In this document: positions 24,425 to 42,744 of the stretch, piece after piece
How the letters are laid out: every line of letters starts with the position of its first letter
How positions within the stretch are numbered: the stretch's first letter is position 1
Origin: Nematostella vectensis
Lineage: Eukaryota > Cnidaria > Anthozoa > Actiniaria > Edwardsiidae
NCBI RefSeq assembly: GCF_932526225.1
Contig: NC_064042.1
Coordinates: forward strand, 3,207,001-3,271,000
Direction of reading: 5' to 3'
Length of the DNA stretch: 64,000 nt
Made by a program: the position numbers and the translations under genes
The notes under the pieces: generated by a model
Told to the model about the DNA's origin: nothing
What the model saw: only the letters and a program-made list of their open reading frames with translations
The model's database searches: none

Positions 24425-25322
24425 AATGGTGTTTTGAAAACGCGGGTCGCGATACAACGGATTCGACAGTAACAAAACAAGATGCATGACAACGCCGAGC
24501 CAGCGCCGCTTGGAGGCGCGAGTGGCGCGGAAACGAGGCGCATTAAAATCGGAGGGGACGAGAACAGAAGGTAACAGGGGCCCAGAGGGCTTAAACGTGC
24601 CGTGGACTACTATGCTCGATTACCGGCTGTTGCTGGGGCATGGGGCGGAGGACCGCAACGCTCGACGTCGGCTGGAAATAGAGCCTAGAAAGCTACTGGA
24701 CTACGGTTTCTAAGGTTACTTGTGTATATCGAGCGTCGAGAGAATGGTTCTTCTCCCCAGTGGCACCGGGTTACCCCCAAAACTAGGGAATGTTTACTTA
24801 TGATGAATAAGTCAATAAACGTAATGCAAAAGTACAAAGGAATAATGTCTAATCAAGGACCTACACATTGATAAGTTACTAAGGCGATTATTCAAAATTA
24901 AAATAAAGGTATTTCCTCTGCATTTAATGGAGAAAAAAGGTGAAGCTATGGTAATTTCTTTCTATCTTTCTTTCTACTTTCTATTATTCAATCGCCGAAT
25001 AATTACCATTCCTCATTAACAAAGGCCGCAGGGGGGTTTTAGAAAGCAAAACGTTTCCGCGTTTATAAAAAACAAATTACGGTCAAAAAGGTCTATTCGC
25101 TGTAGGCCGAGACAAAATTACAAAACGTTCATAATGTTGTATGTATTTTAATATGTACTCAATTTATTATTAATCCCCTAAAGATTATGTTTTGATAAGA
25201 TAAAAGCAATAACTATAATTAATTTATAATTTGGTTCTACGAAAACTTCACTGCGTCGATCGCGACGTTAGGATTTTTTGTAGGATTTGTTATTTCTCTG
25301 GTAAACGCGTTGTTTTATTTCT

Positions 25323-25835
25323 CTACATCGTTCTACTTCTAGAAGGTCGTTTTTGATAAGTTTCTTGAAAGGCACTTGATAGTGTACTCGCTATCGTAGC
25401 GGAACTTTCTGATTCGTTGCAAATAAAAGCATGGCATACAACTTTTTTGGGCCTACTAGAAATGTGATCGTTGAAGGCAAACAGTTGATGCTTCTTGTCA
25501 GCTACAACATACGAGATCCGTGTAATTGGTATAGTTTTCTCGATGCCATCACCCTGTAGAGACACGCTGTCAGAAGAAATTGTCATCATAACTCGCGAGA
25601 ATTTACCCAATTTCTTGGCACTCCGGTAAAGTTCCTTCAGACATTTATCCATCCCCTCTCCTCCAGGTTTTTCCCTTTCTACAGTCCCAATAGAATTCAC
25701 GAAGAACGTCTTCAACGGCTCGATATTGTAGGTTTTCTGAGTAGACCTCAGCTTTAAACTTGGTCGAAACGATCTCATTTTTGGCCCAGAGGTCTGATTT
25801 TGTTCTTGGGTAGCTTTGGATTTCTTACCTCCCAT
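25323..25835 (-). CDS. Small intronless PTB/PID-domain protein
   Basis: This single uninterrupted frame of 170 codons starts MGGKKSKATQ; the initiator followed by Gly suggests possible N-myristoylation (inference). From about residue 45 a PTB-like fold is visible: FVNSIGTVEREKPGGEGM (strand 1 and the loop before helix 1), CLKELYRSAKK (helix), VMMTISSDSVSLQGDG, ITRISYVVADKKHQLFAF, KKVVCHAFIC and a closing amphipathic helix (about 143-165) ending QETYQKR. This order is typical of the NUMB/LDLRAP1/PID1/FAM43 class of adaptors that bind NPxY tails. The domain covers nearly the whole protein, so it is a minimal adaptor. Absence of introns could mean a retrocopy, but the frame is intact. A minus-strand AATAAA lies immediately after the stop (25319-25314). 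The specific subfamily is uncertain. Confidence 0.75.
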   Translation of the reverse strand: MGGKKSKATQEQNQTSGPKMRSFRPSLKLRSTQKTYNIEPLKTFFVNSIGTVEREKPGGEGMDKCLKELYRSAKKLGKFSRVMMTISSDSVSLQGDGIEKTIPITRISYVVADKKHQLFAFNDHISSRPKKVVCHAFICNESESSATIASTLSSAFQETYQKRPSRSRTM

Positions 25836-26922
25836 GAGGTGTTAGATTTAAGAGGTTAAAGAACCATTTGGAGCTCCTTAATACGATCTCTTTTGTGTCC
25901 CATTTATCGGGTTTCCTTTCACATGATTTGTAGCAACGTTTAGATTGATGATAGCTGTGCCTATTGTAAGCAACTTACTTTATTAGCATGTTCAATTAAC
26001 GACTGCCTTATATGGGAGAACAAAATCTTGGAATTGGAATAGAATGCGGAAGAAGGAAAACAAACCGGTCGTCTCAAAGCATTTTTTTGGGTCTTGTTCA
26101 AAATGTAAATTAGCTTGGTTATTACACTGTGTTGTCACGCCGTAAATTGTTTGCATAAAATGAAAATACAAATGAGTTTATTGAACTGTGAGGCGCAAAA
26201 ATGGGCTCTTTTTTCGCTTCTCAGGGTCCTGTGCCTTTGCCGAAAAAAAAAAGATGATGCTCGTTAGCTGTGAATAATAAAAGTACGAAGTCCTCTCTTA
26301 TTTGGCCGAATTACGTATTCTGAGCTGGTAACCCCCGCGCGAACAGACTCCGAAACGTGCCCGAATCTTCGCTCAATAAAAAGCTATAAGGATATAAGCG
26401 ATAAAAAGAAGAAAAGCTTATAAAATCATCCCAAATATCATTCAAATCATTCGCAAAGGTTCGAGATAGTTGCGGAAAGATGAAAAAAAAATTTCGCTAA
26501 CCGTAGCCTCCCTCTGGGCGTTTTTAGGCTTCACGAGCGAGCGACGCCCGCCTAAAATCGCCTGCGAGGGAGGCTTCTAGACTTGAGGTGATACAGGGTT
26601 TTTTCGTCGGGGGCTAAAGTCGGGAGTTGCAACAAAAAAAGGAGGCATGAAGCGTCATACACTTGATATGACTTCTTTTAGTGAAGCACCAGTGAATAAT
26701 ATGGAATCTGAGCACAGTTACTTTGGACTTTATTATCGGGTTGCTGCAGCCTTCTAAAAACCCGTTTCCACTGACAATCTTCATTCTGCCGCAAACAACC
26801 AAGGAGTTTTTTTTTCTGCTTTTACAAGGGTCCTCCTACAGTCCTCCTCCTATGGTTTGACTGTGGTAAACGCGCGCATGCGTACGGCGTCCACGAAGGT
26901 CTCGCTGCACGTGTTTCCAAAA
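25836..26922. promoter_or_regulatory. Divergent upstream region, PTB gene / DKC1
   Basis: 1.1 kb separates two outward-facing start codons. A short palindromic segment at about 26503-26577 (TAGCCTCCCTC... inverted at the other end) may be a small repeat. No gene seen. Confidence 0.45.
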
Positions 26923-33135
<6,213 letters not shown>

Positions 33136-36121
33136 TTTATTTTTTTTTTAAGTGTGCTTTTAGGAATCAGCTTAAGTATTTTTTATCTACTTATCTATCT
33201 TGACTTTAGGGCGGCTGATAAGAGAGATGTGATCTCATTCTCGGGTTCCTAAAAGATCGCGCTCAAACATTCATCGAAGATTTGTCGAGGATTCCTCGAC
33301 GTTTGTCAGAATATTCGAGAATGCTCGAGTAACACAAACAGCCAATAATCTCTCATTTTATATCACCGATCACGACCGCTATGTTACGAATGCAGATTCC
33401 TATCTGTTTGTATGATAGATGTGCGTTACACTATGTGTAATAGATGCTACATTGGGTCTTACGTATATCATGAAATCCAACAAGTATATCTGACCAGAAT
33501 GTATAACAGCTAGAAATCCAATGTGATGAGAAATAAAACGGAATTGTCAATTTGCTTAATGACATTAAGTGACCCGTAGTCGCTGTCTGCCTCACAGCCT
33601 TTGATGAAGTCATCGCGCATTGCCCAACGGCCATCAAAGTGACAGCAACAAACTATAAACCCCATGATTTCCTGTGGCCATAGTGTATCATGTGTTATTA
33701 GTGCAGCGGGCAGGGGCAAATTAAGGAAAACTGTCTCCGTTATACTCTTATGTATTCACCACAAAATGAGCTCTAGGTATAAACGCACAACAGACGAACC
33801 AATATCAGTACGTGACCGTGACAATCCGGGGAACTGGGAAGGGCTTTTCAAATGACGTCAAAGACACAAAGGGAGCCCATACGTGAACATTTAAGCAACG
33901 CTTGAGAGGGCATGCCCTTGGAGGCGTGATGGGGGTTAGGAAGCTCCCGCCGGATCTGAAATGATATACGAGACTTCAAAGTGCTCCATTTATCTATCTG
34001 GGATAAGCTTCAACGTTTTTGGACTGTAGTATTTTGTTTTCTCGTCACCTCTCTTGATGCTGGCTAAGGTAGGTCTCGCCCCGTCCTGTTTTTCGCTCCC
34101 GCCCGTTAACCACCGGTCCCAATGTTTAGTTTACCTCCAATCACTCTTGTACCCGGAAATCTTGGTTAGCAGTTGTTTTGTTAGGACACATGCCTTGCTA
34201 TGAGCGTTCGGTCCTACCTACTAGTCTTGCAGCAAGTCAAGCCCCCATGGAAGCCTATCAATACTTGAATGGGTGGCCTTCTAAACTGGTCTTGGCAGAT
34301 CCTGGCAAGATGATATACGCTCAGAACAAAATACCGTTTAGAAAATCTCCTTCACAGACACAAAAACACACACACGAAAATTTAAATGGTTCAAACCTAA
34401 ATACGTAAAGGAATTTGCCTTAAAACAAACAAAAACAAATTCTACAGCAAACAATCGGAGGAATGTCGCCCGTCGATTGGCCCAGCATTCTTACACTCCA
34501 CTTCCGGCGGGAATGACGGCGCCATTACCGGAAATAAAACACAGCTCCCGTTTTCTACAGACATGTGAGATATATGCCTATGTTTTGGCTTAAAAGTGTT
34601 TGATATTATTTACTGACATTTTAGTTGTTATCAATATAGCTCAGAAGTTTAATTTTCAGCTGTGTTTTATTGTTCGACCCACGCGGCTCATATCTTTGCT
34701 GCGAAAGCTCATTCCACAGGCTGCGCTTGTTTACAAAATCCTAGGCGTTTCTCGCCACTTTCGTACCGGAGGGATGTGGGGCTTTCCTGTTCAGTGATTA
34801 AAAGCGATGCATTTTAAAATCATAAGCAATCTTGGTCATAAAGCAAGCACGCAAATTAAGGAATAACTCTCTTCACACTCGATCATCTTTACTATTTCGC
34901 GGAATTTTATCTCAGCAGACAAGAAAATTCCCGAGGTTGCACAGTTGAAGCGAGAATCATCGAAAACGAAAGATTCTGTCAGCAGAAGGTATCAAAATAC
35001 GTCACACAGTGGGGGGAGGGGAGGAGAATTAATGGCACGATCGTGAAACCTAAGCCCTCAAACATCTTCACTCTAAACGCGCCAACACATGACAATACAA
35101 ACGGTCGGTTAGCTCATTTGTATATTCTTACAAATAAGATCTTGAGACTTAGAGGAATATATTTTTCCGTGGTTGTCGGAGACACGTTTTTTGGTTGGCT
35201 AGGCTTTGGCAGATATATTTGGTATTTTCACTGATAACACGTTGTCGATTGTTGAACCTCAGACAGATCGAGGCAGATTCGCAAATCTTTTCCGCTACAA
35301 AGAAGTTCTGACCGAGAACTAAGCTGTATTACTGTGTACAAAAAAGGTAGGTTGAAAGGGTAAATACTAAAGAGGTCAGAGTTTGGTAAATTTTAATTTG
35401 GTCTGGAATAATTCTTTTTTTCAATTATCGAGAGATTCTGTGCTGAGACGAAAGAATCTAAATGAAATTCCATTACTCTTTCAAAGCTTAAACCTTTTTT
35501 GTAATATATTTCTTTATTGAAATGTTGCACTCCTTGCTCAAACAGCCTAACCGTGTTTCAGTTTAATGACTGGCTGTTAAGAAATGTGTTACTAATTAGT
35601 TATTTATACGGAGAGAAGAAAAGAAGTGGCGAAATAATCTCAAGAGTATTAGAATCTAATGACCAGGAAAAGCGAGTTTTATTTATTTCAAATGTGTTTC
35701 ACCGATGTTTTCGTATAGTTCTACAAGCTCAGCGGTTTCAATGTGTTTTTTAATCCTACTTCTTTTTTCTCTAAATGGCCATTCTCCACTCCAGATCAGT
35801 GAAAAAGGGGACTACATGATAAAAAATAATAGCGACATCGCTAATATAACTGTTTACACCAAAGCCAAATGAATTCGCGGAAGAATAATACTTTCTAGAT
35901 TAGAAACATTTTCTCCTCTCTTTTCTTTCTTTCAATTGTTTTATACTCATTTTAGATATATATTAATTCTTTCATAATAAAAAACAAAAACAAAAAATAA
36001 AATAAATTACTATCTCGCATTGTTTATCGTTTCAGTTCTGGTGAGTTCCTCGTGAAGTACTGAATCATTTTGATCCTACCAGCATCGTGTTGTTAGCCAC
36101 ACACTCATAAGCACAGACACA
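33136..36121. other. Intergenic region DKC1 to receptor gene
   Basis: This contains the DKC1 3' UTR, a C/G-richer patch at about 34455-34560 with CTTCCGG and CCGGAA (ETS-type sites, possible promoter), and a likely 5' UTR exon of the next gene starting after the acceptor TTATCGTTTCAG at about 36036. Open frames here show no domains and none is called. Confidence 0.4.
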
Positions 36122-39100
36122 ATGTCCAACGGCAGCCCCCACGTGATCTGGTTACTATGGTTACTGGGAGTCACAGCTCGAATGGTCAGCGGCTACGAGT
36201 TCAATGTTTTCCGCGGAGAGCATGGAAAGGCCCAGGATTGGTTTCAGGTGAATTGGATTTTAAAAAAGCTTCTTTTTGACGACACAAAGGGATGGAAATA
36301 GATGATGTGATTTTGGTGGGGTAGGATGGGGATAGTCTAGCTAGAAACGACACTAGGCTCATAGATCCTTGCCCTCGTTGGGTGCTTGAGAAGGGGGAGG
36401 GGGTATGGGGGCCGGGGGTGAGGGGAGTAGGGCACTCCTTACTCGTAAAAAACAACACGAACCACAAAACAAACTTGTTAATTTCAGTTGTTCTAGCCTC
36501 TCACCTTACATGAACACTTAGACCAGAGTGCGACGCGCGGTCAAATTAACAGTTTTAAGAAATCATCAGAACACGTTATGATTGACACTTGAACAATCAC
36601 CAACCATTGCGCATCAGAAATGATACGGAATCATAATGACTCGCCGAGCAATGTTGACAGACGGAAATACATGGCGTGTACTGATAACCTTGTATGTTCC
36701 CCAGGCCCCTCGAGAGTTGTGCGAGAGAGCTGGGTCTAGCTGGCGCTGCTCGGATTTTGGCGCTCTCGCCAGTCCCACCGCGTGCTATAAATGCACATGT
36801 CCGATCGACAAGGCGACGTTCGGTTTTCATGGCGGCAAATGGCGCTGTATTGGGAACTCTGACCTGCGCCAACAAACAGGTTAGACATGTTTGACCGGTC
36901 ATTTATTTTCATTAATTGTCGAAGTAAATGCAGTGAGAGTGATTCTACTAACATAGGAAATGTTAAAATATTGACGAAAAACCCGTTTTAGAGGCCATTT
37001 TTCCTTCAGATTTTTGTGTAATAATTGTTCACTTAATGCCACATTCTCGCTACTTCGCGTGGCTTTCTTATCTCACGATTAAACTGATTTCCATTATTCT
37101 CCTCAGGCTGTAACTTCCTGTTCGCCTATCAATCCCAAACCAGTCCAGTCAAGATAGTGAAATCTAGGGTCAGCTACCGCCTAGACCTCCCCAACGATAG
37201 GCCGTGCGAGTACACATATTCACGGGATACCTCTATACGAGCCTGCAATGGGACCTGGTCAGGGGCGAGCTCTGTTAGACCTTCTCCGAGATATAGATAT
37301 AAATCGTACGAAAGGCAGACCTACTATCACGCGTTAGGCGTAAGTATTTAATAATTGCTATTAATAATGTTACTGCTATTCCTATATTTTGATTCCTACC
37401 TTTCTCTTTCTTTTCATTCTTATTCCTTTTTCTTCTTTTATTATTATTCTAATATCTTATTCTCTACTTTTACTTCTATTTGTCTATTCTTGATTCTGTC
37501 TTTGCTGACACTGCGTCACATCAAGTTTTTTTTATCAGAAACGGATGTACTACCACGGGTTCGAAGTCAGTATTTAGAGAAAGCCCTATACAAGCCCGTA
37601 GGCTGGGCGCTATGGGAGGGGAGAGGGGGTCTGGTAGCTAGTGCTCGTGCTCTAAAATGTTGTTAAAAATCAGACAGTTCATAAGAACAGTTTTTGTTAT
37701 ATCTTTTTAATACTCTCATTCTTCTCTATCTCTGCTTTTAATTTCTTGTCTATTTCTTTTTCTATCTATATACCCTTTCTACAATGGTAGAGAAAAAATA
37801 GAAACATGTTCTCTGACACGCATGTATCTATGTGTTATTCTCTTACAGCTGCTCTTGAGAACAGAGAGAAACGTGTTTCTGACGCTTTGATCTACTTATA
37901 GGTCGACAACACAGGGGCGGCTCCTCTTGAAAGCCGACTTATACGCATCGATATCAAGTGTACAAAACCTGGGGCTCCACCTATCAAAAGCTGCCTTCTG
38001 CTTAAAGAGAGATACGTCTCATATCCCGAAAAATGTAAGTAGCCAGTGAGTAAAGTATTTCTTTTATTCAACGTGTTCTCGCGCACTGTGTTTTTGTGAT
38101 GCACCGATCCCTTTTTTAGTTATAGGTAGGCCTCTTGGCCGCCATAAAGTATGTCAATTCATATTGAAGGAAAGTTGTTGTCGATTGCGCTTTTTCATGT
38201 ATCAGGGTTTCATGATATGTTACTCAACTTCTGATCTTAATCACATTCCAGGTGTTGTAACCGACCCCACCACTGCTATCCCATCATCTCCCACGACGTC
38301 ATCGTCTATTGATCAATTTGCCACCATTGAGCCCACCCTCAAGTTACATCCGGGACCCACTGTCACTCAAGCCACACAACCTGCACATATCCCACTAGCG
38401 GTAAGCATGCACCATTAGCAATTATCTCTCATTGGTCAATTTGTTTCAAAAAAGACTGTTCTGTCAATATCAGATCGAGAACGGCTCGCTTGTCTCGGGG
38501 TCGAGGTCGACTCTTGTAGCTCGATGGTTAGCAAAATGGATTTTAAATCCTGAAGTCGTACCAGCTTTACCGCAGTTAAAAATTAACCATCTTTTTTCAG
38601 GCTGCACTTTTCAAACATTGAAGATGGCAGTGTAGCGTAGTGGTTAGAGCGTAGGAGTTGCGATCCGGCGATGCCGAGTTCAACCCCTGCCCTGGCCACT
38701 AGCTTGATTTGTTTCTGCTATACAGTGCAGCTATATTGTGCTGCAATACAGTGCTGGGATTCAAATCCCTGGCCATGGTTGTAAATATCCAGCTGAGCGT
38801 TTAAAACTATCTGCCAAAGCATCACTTGAATGTATGTTGTGTGTTGACAGACTGACCAGTCCCCAACGCCTTACAAGACACAGGGAGACCAAGCAGGTTT
38901 TGGAAGTCCTCTTGCTATGATTGCAATCACCGCCGCTTCAGGCGGAGGAGGACTGGTATTAGTCATATTTATTTTATGTCTGGTGTTCTGGAGACGCCGT
39001 AGAAAAAGGTAATTAAAATACGGATTGTTTAGTGGCACAAGCCAGGGTCGTACCTAGCTATAGATTCAGGGCTTCTCCCATTTTAGTCATAGGAAAGTAA

Positions 39101-40900
39101 GAGAAAGGCTAAGAGGATTCCCCTTCTAAGAACACCCTTGGAACGCCAAATGCCCCGGATTCGAATTTGTCAACTGATCACTGCACTGATCTGTATTTGG
39201 GAGATACAAAAGATTCAGATAAATTTTTGTTATCAAATCAAAATCAAAATATTTTTTTTCAGACGTGGTGGTGTGAAATACAGCTCGTCTCTGTATAACA
39301 ACTCAGAACACGAGGTAAGATAGGCTTTTGCAAGTTTTCCCTCTTGCTACAGGGGGATGCTTTGTGTAGATACCCTTTGAGTAGTAATAGTGATGTTTCT
39401 TTGTCCGGACCCTCTAACCCACCCACCCCCTATATGAGGTCAGCACCTGCGCCATACTTCTTACAATAACGTTTACATCAACACAAGGTTGGTGTGATAT
39501 CTTTTCATCCTCAGAGTAGTTTTGTTTCGAGCGGCAACCCTTCTTCGGAACAAAAGAGGCTGTGTATTTTTGTAGGACTATTGCGAAGTTCAGTTGTGCA
39601 TCGATTTTTGCATCATTTCAATTTTTTATTGTGTCTTACAAGACTTAGATATTTTTGTAGGAGTATTTTGTCACATAGGCGAGTATTATTCTCTCTATCG
39701 CTCTTTTCTTATTGTATCATAACTTGACCTTCATTGACTTACAGGAATGCGATGACAGTCAGGCGCGGATCTACGAGACGGCGAATGGTCCAAGTGTGAA
39801 GGCCTGCAAGACAGACACAATGATGAGTAAGTTCACAATCAATAGACAATAGACGATCATTACAACGACGAAGACGGCGACAAAATAACGGCTGGCATGG
39901 GCTCTTTAAATTTTGAATTAACATATTCTAAACATCTTACTATCCCCAGGTCATAGCAATCCAGGATATGGGCGTGGCAAAGACTTGTCCATCAAGATTT
40001 CGTCACCAGGTCACGTGATCCCTACTGCTCCTCGTTTAAATGACCTACCTGGCTTCATCAAGCAAACGACGCTGACCAGCGATAACAGCATGTTCGTAGA
40101 TATGAGACCGGAAGTGTTATATGAGAATATAAAAAACCTCGTTCCACAGGAATCCCCAAATATGCAATCTGAGCCAAGTGAGTGTTCCGGCCGCATATTT
40201 TTATTAATATGTCTGTCTGTCTGTCTGTCTGTCTGTAGGGTACGAAAGGTAATGTCCAACATGTCCACATGTTGTTAATACATCTTCTGTTTTTTGCACA
40301 GGTCAATCTACCGAGGAGCCGTTTTACGCCGTACTTGAGGGACCCGTATCGGAAAGCATTCACGGAGTGTGTAACCCCGCCTCTCAAGAAATAACAATTC
40401 AAAAAGACAGTAACGACAACGATGACGTCATATACGCAAATAGCCCTGTAGTCACACCAACTGAGCCCGCATGTGGTCAGCACGGTAACCCAACAGAGCC
40501 GCCGTTTGACCAGCGGTATATTATCCAGAATTTAGGCTCTAAGAAAGTTTCGGACATTTTGGCGGCTGAGGAGCGAAGGCGAGCAAATATCAACACAGAG
40601 GACGACTGTAAAAGACTTTCTAGTTTAAATTGCGGGTATGATTTAGAGGAAAGTAAATCTGATGAGAAGGGATCTTCAGGGACGGGAATGGAGGAGTGCC
40701 ACTATGCATCATTGCAGGGACATAATACGAGTGGTTCTCAGAAACCTAGTGATGATACGTACCAATCCCTAGATACACCGCGGCCCTCGGAATATCAGTC
40801 GCTTACATTACCGACAAGTCGTCAGTCAGTGAAACCTTCGGTGAGACCAAAGCCGAGCATCAAGCCAAAACCGTCTGTCAAGCTATCGACAGATTCATAG
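36122..40900 (+). CDS. Cysteine-rich single-pass receptor with ITAM and ITIM motifs
   Basis: Exons: 36122-36247, 36705-36879, 37107-37339, 37902-38034, 38252-38400, 38851-39008, 39263-39314, 39745-39826, 39950-40177, 40302-40900, all in phase, 644 residues. Signal peptide 1-24 (IWLLWLLGVTARMVSG). The ectodomain (25-225) has about ten cysteines including CYKCTCP, and I recognise no named fold. A Thr/Ser/Pro stalk (225-285) leads to a transmembrane helix (about 293-319) and RRRRKRR stop-transfer. The long tail carries VLYENI (Tyr427, ITIM), FYAVL (Tyr454), VIYANS, HYASL (Tyr580) and YQSL-x7-YQSL (Tyr599/Tyr610), which fits the ITAM spacing YxxL-x(6-8)-YxxL, then a KPSVRPKPS-type proline/lysine end. 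By family knowledge an ITAM binds tandem-SH2 Syk/ZAP-70-type kinases; a signalling receptor is inferred. The ligand is unknown. Confidence 0.82.
38622..38705 (+). repeat. tRNA-derived SINE-like fragment
   Basis: TAGCGTAGTGG fits an internal RNA polymerase III A box and, about 35 bp on, GAGTTCAACCCC fits a B box. It sits in the receptor's intron 5. The sequence does not fold into a clean cloverleaf by eye, so a SINE head is preferred over a functional tRNA gene. Confidence 0.55.
40207..40238 (+). repeat. (TGTC)n microsatellite
   Basis: About seven TGTC units lie in the last intron of the receptor gene. Confidence 0.85.
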
Positions 40901-42744
40901 AAAGACTAATGATATCAGCCGAGTCTTTTACAGAAAAAGAGACTTATTTACAGAAACGAAACCTTTTAGGGAAGAAATCTGTGAAAAAAAAACACGTTAA
41001 ATTTTCGAACGTTTGTTTCTTTGCATGGCATTTTTTTTTGTAAAATGCCTTACATAGAACGGGGCAATTTTTCAGCTTTCCTAGGAAGGTGATATACTGA
41101 GAACCAACATGCAGCGATTTTATATGAATGTATAATCTTAGATTAGATTATAGCTCTTATGCATCTTCCGTGATCGGACAACTCGTAATGCATTGTAGTC
41201 AGGCCCAGATGGTTCATCTCCAAAAGAGCATGGGTTAGGAGAATTTCTAGACGATCATTCCCCTAGTACCCCTTTGTCCAGTTTGACGATTTTTCGCACA
41301 CGCATTTATTTTCATGCAAATTCTCTCAAAATCTGTTGAAAAATGCTAAATGAGCATGTTAAGAAAAAACTTTACAACTAGGTTTCCACAAGTTCATGTC
41401 AATCAGATATCACATTCATCGCATCCTTATTGGCTCACTTCCTAAACTGACAAGGTAGCCACGTAGCACATAACATCCTTATTGACTCTACTTTAAAAGT
41501 CACTGTTCTCGTAGTCTAAAATTTCCGTACTAAAAGTTGTCCCCTTACGAGAGCTTTGATTATAAACAAAAAAGAGAGCTTTATGTAGTTTATGGAATAC
41601 TTAATTTTTGTAATTTCCATTTGTAAATAGACAAACCCAGCAAATATTGTGTATTAAAACTTTAATACAAATCTCAATAAGTGTATATAAATACAGAATA
41701 TGCGTTAAATAGATACCCATTTGAAGACAAATACGAATAAATAGGTATGGTTAGTAGGTGGTTAAATTAACTATATCATTTGGGCTGAAACACCGCTATT
41801 AAATAGCATGAAAAAAGCCCTAATGGAAGCATTTGCTTGTTGATTTTCATTATAAAAAAACACATATTACGTTATTAAAGGAGTCGAACACTAATCTATG
41901 TTGCGATCTTCCTTGGGATATAAATTGTAATAGTACAATGCGTTAGGACATCTCCCTTAAAAGCTGGCCCCGTAAAAAAGTATCGGTGTGTTGACCCCCC
42001 CTCCCCCCTCACAAGAACAGAGAACACACAGAACGGTTAGTTTGGTTATGCATGTATTAATAATATGCTGCAGTCTTACAATAAATGATGAAACTACATG
42101 GTTACATTACAATGTTAGTACAATTTGTTAGTATGTTAGCCTGTTAGTATGTTAATGCTAAAATCGCAGTTATGACAATCTATTACCTTGTTATATCTAG
42201 CTAATTTCCTGAGCTCTACGCATATTTTTGTGGTGAACACAACTGGTTTACAAATCAAATCTATAGCTTTGATTATTGTGCACATGACGAATGTGTCGAA
42301 ATGAAATCTAATCCTTTGGTCATCCTTTTACATTTTATGCAACAATGACTCTTAAAAGTCCTTCAAAACAGACGACATCACATTAATTCGCGTCAAAACT
42401 GTACTAAATTGAATAATTGTGACCTTGGATGTCATCTGTTTTTCAGTTGGCTATTGAGTATCGAATTTCTTTTCCATTCGTTACCTTCTGAAGCTTTGCT
42501 TATATTTTAATCCTTAAGGCGTGATTATTTCTTTAAAAAAATCCTCATCATTATTTGTCCAATAATATAAAACTCTAATAAATGACGTCATTTCGGCCTC
42601 TGTGACGTCTCTAACGATATTACCCTACGCGCTTTATTCCTTTGGAAATCTACACCTGTCTGCACCAGTCTACCTGAATGACGTCACTTCCGTTCTCAGG
42701 CACTTGCCACTGTGACCCTGCTTCCTGTATGACGTCATTCCTTT
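40901..42744. other. Convergent 3' region of receptor and filamin genes
   Basis: The two genes converge here. A minus-strand AATAAA at 42638-42633 lies about 110 bp after the filamin stop. A fragment near 41535-41560 resembles the ends of the TIR element at 2177-3209. No gene seen. Confidence 0.5.

Larger units (their letters stand above)
22562..25322. other. Intergenic region downstream of ATG3
   Basis: Apart from a possible ATG3 3' UTR, two weak exon candidates (23344-23508 minus, 23620-23766 plus) and a TIR element at 24233-24424, I see no gene. The open frames 23992-24360 and 24486-24713 have no recognisable domain, and the first overlaps the TIR element. Confidence 0.45.

Noticed and set aside
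23992-24713. Plus-strand genes of 122 and 75 codons
   Set aside because: The first runs into a TIR element; neither has a recognisable domain or splice structure.
38622-38705. Functional tRNA gene
   Set aside because: A and B boxes are present but I could not pair an acceptor stem or anticodon arm; a SINE is more likely.
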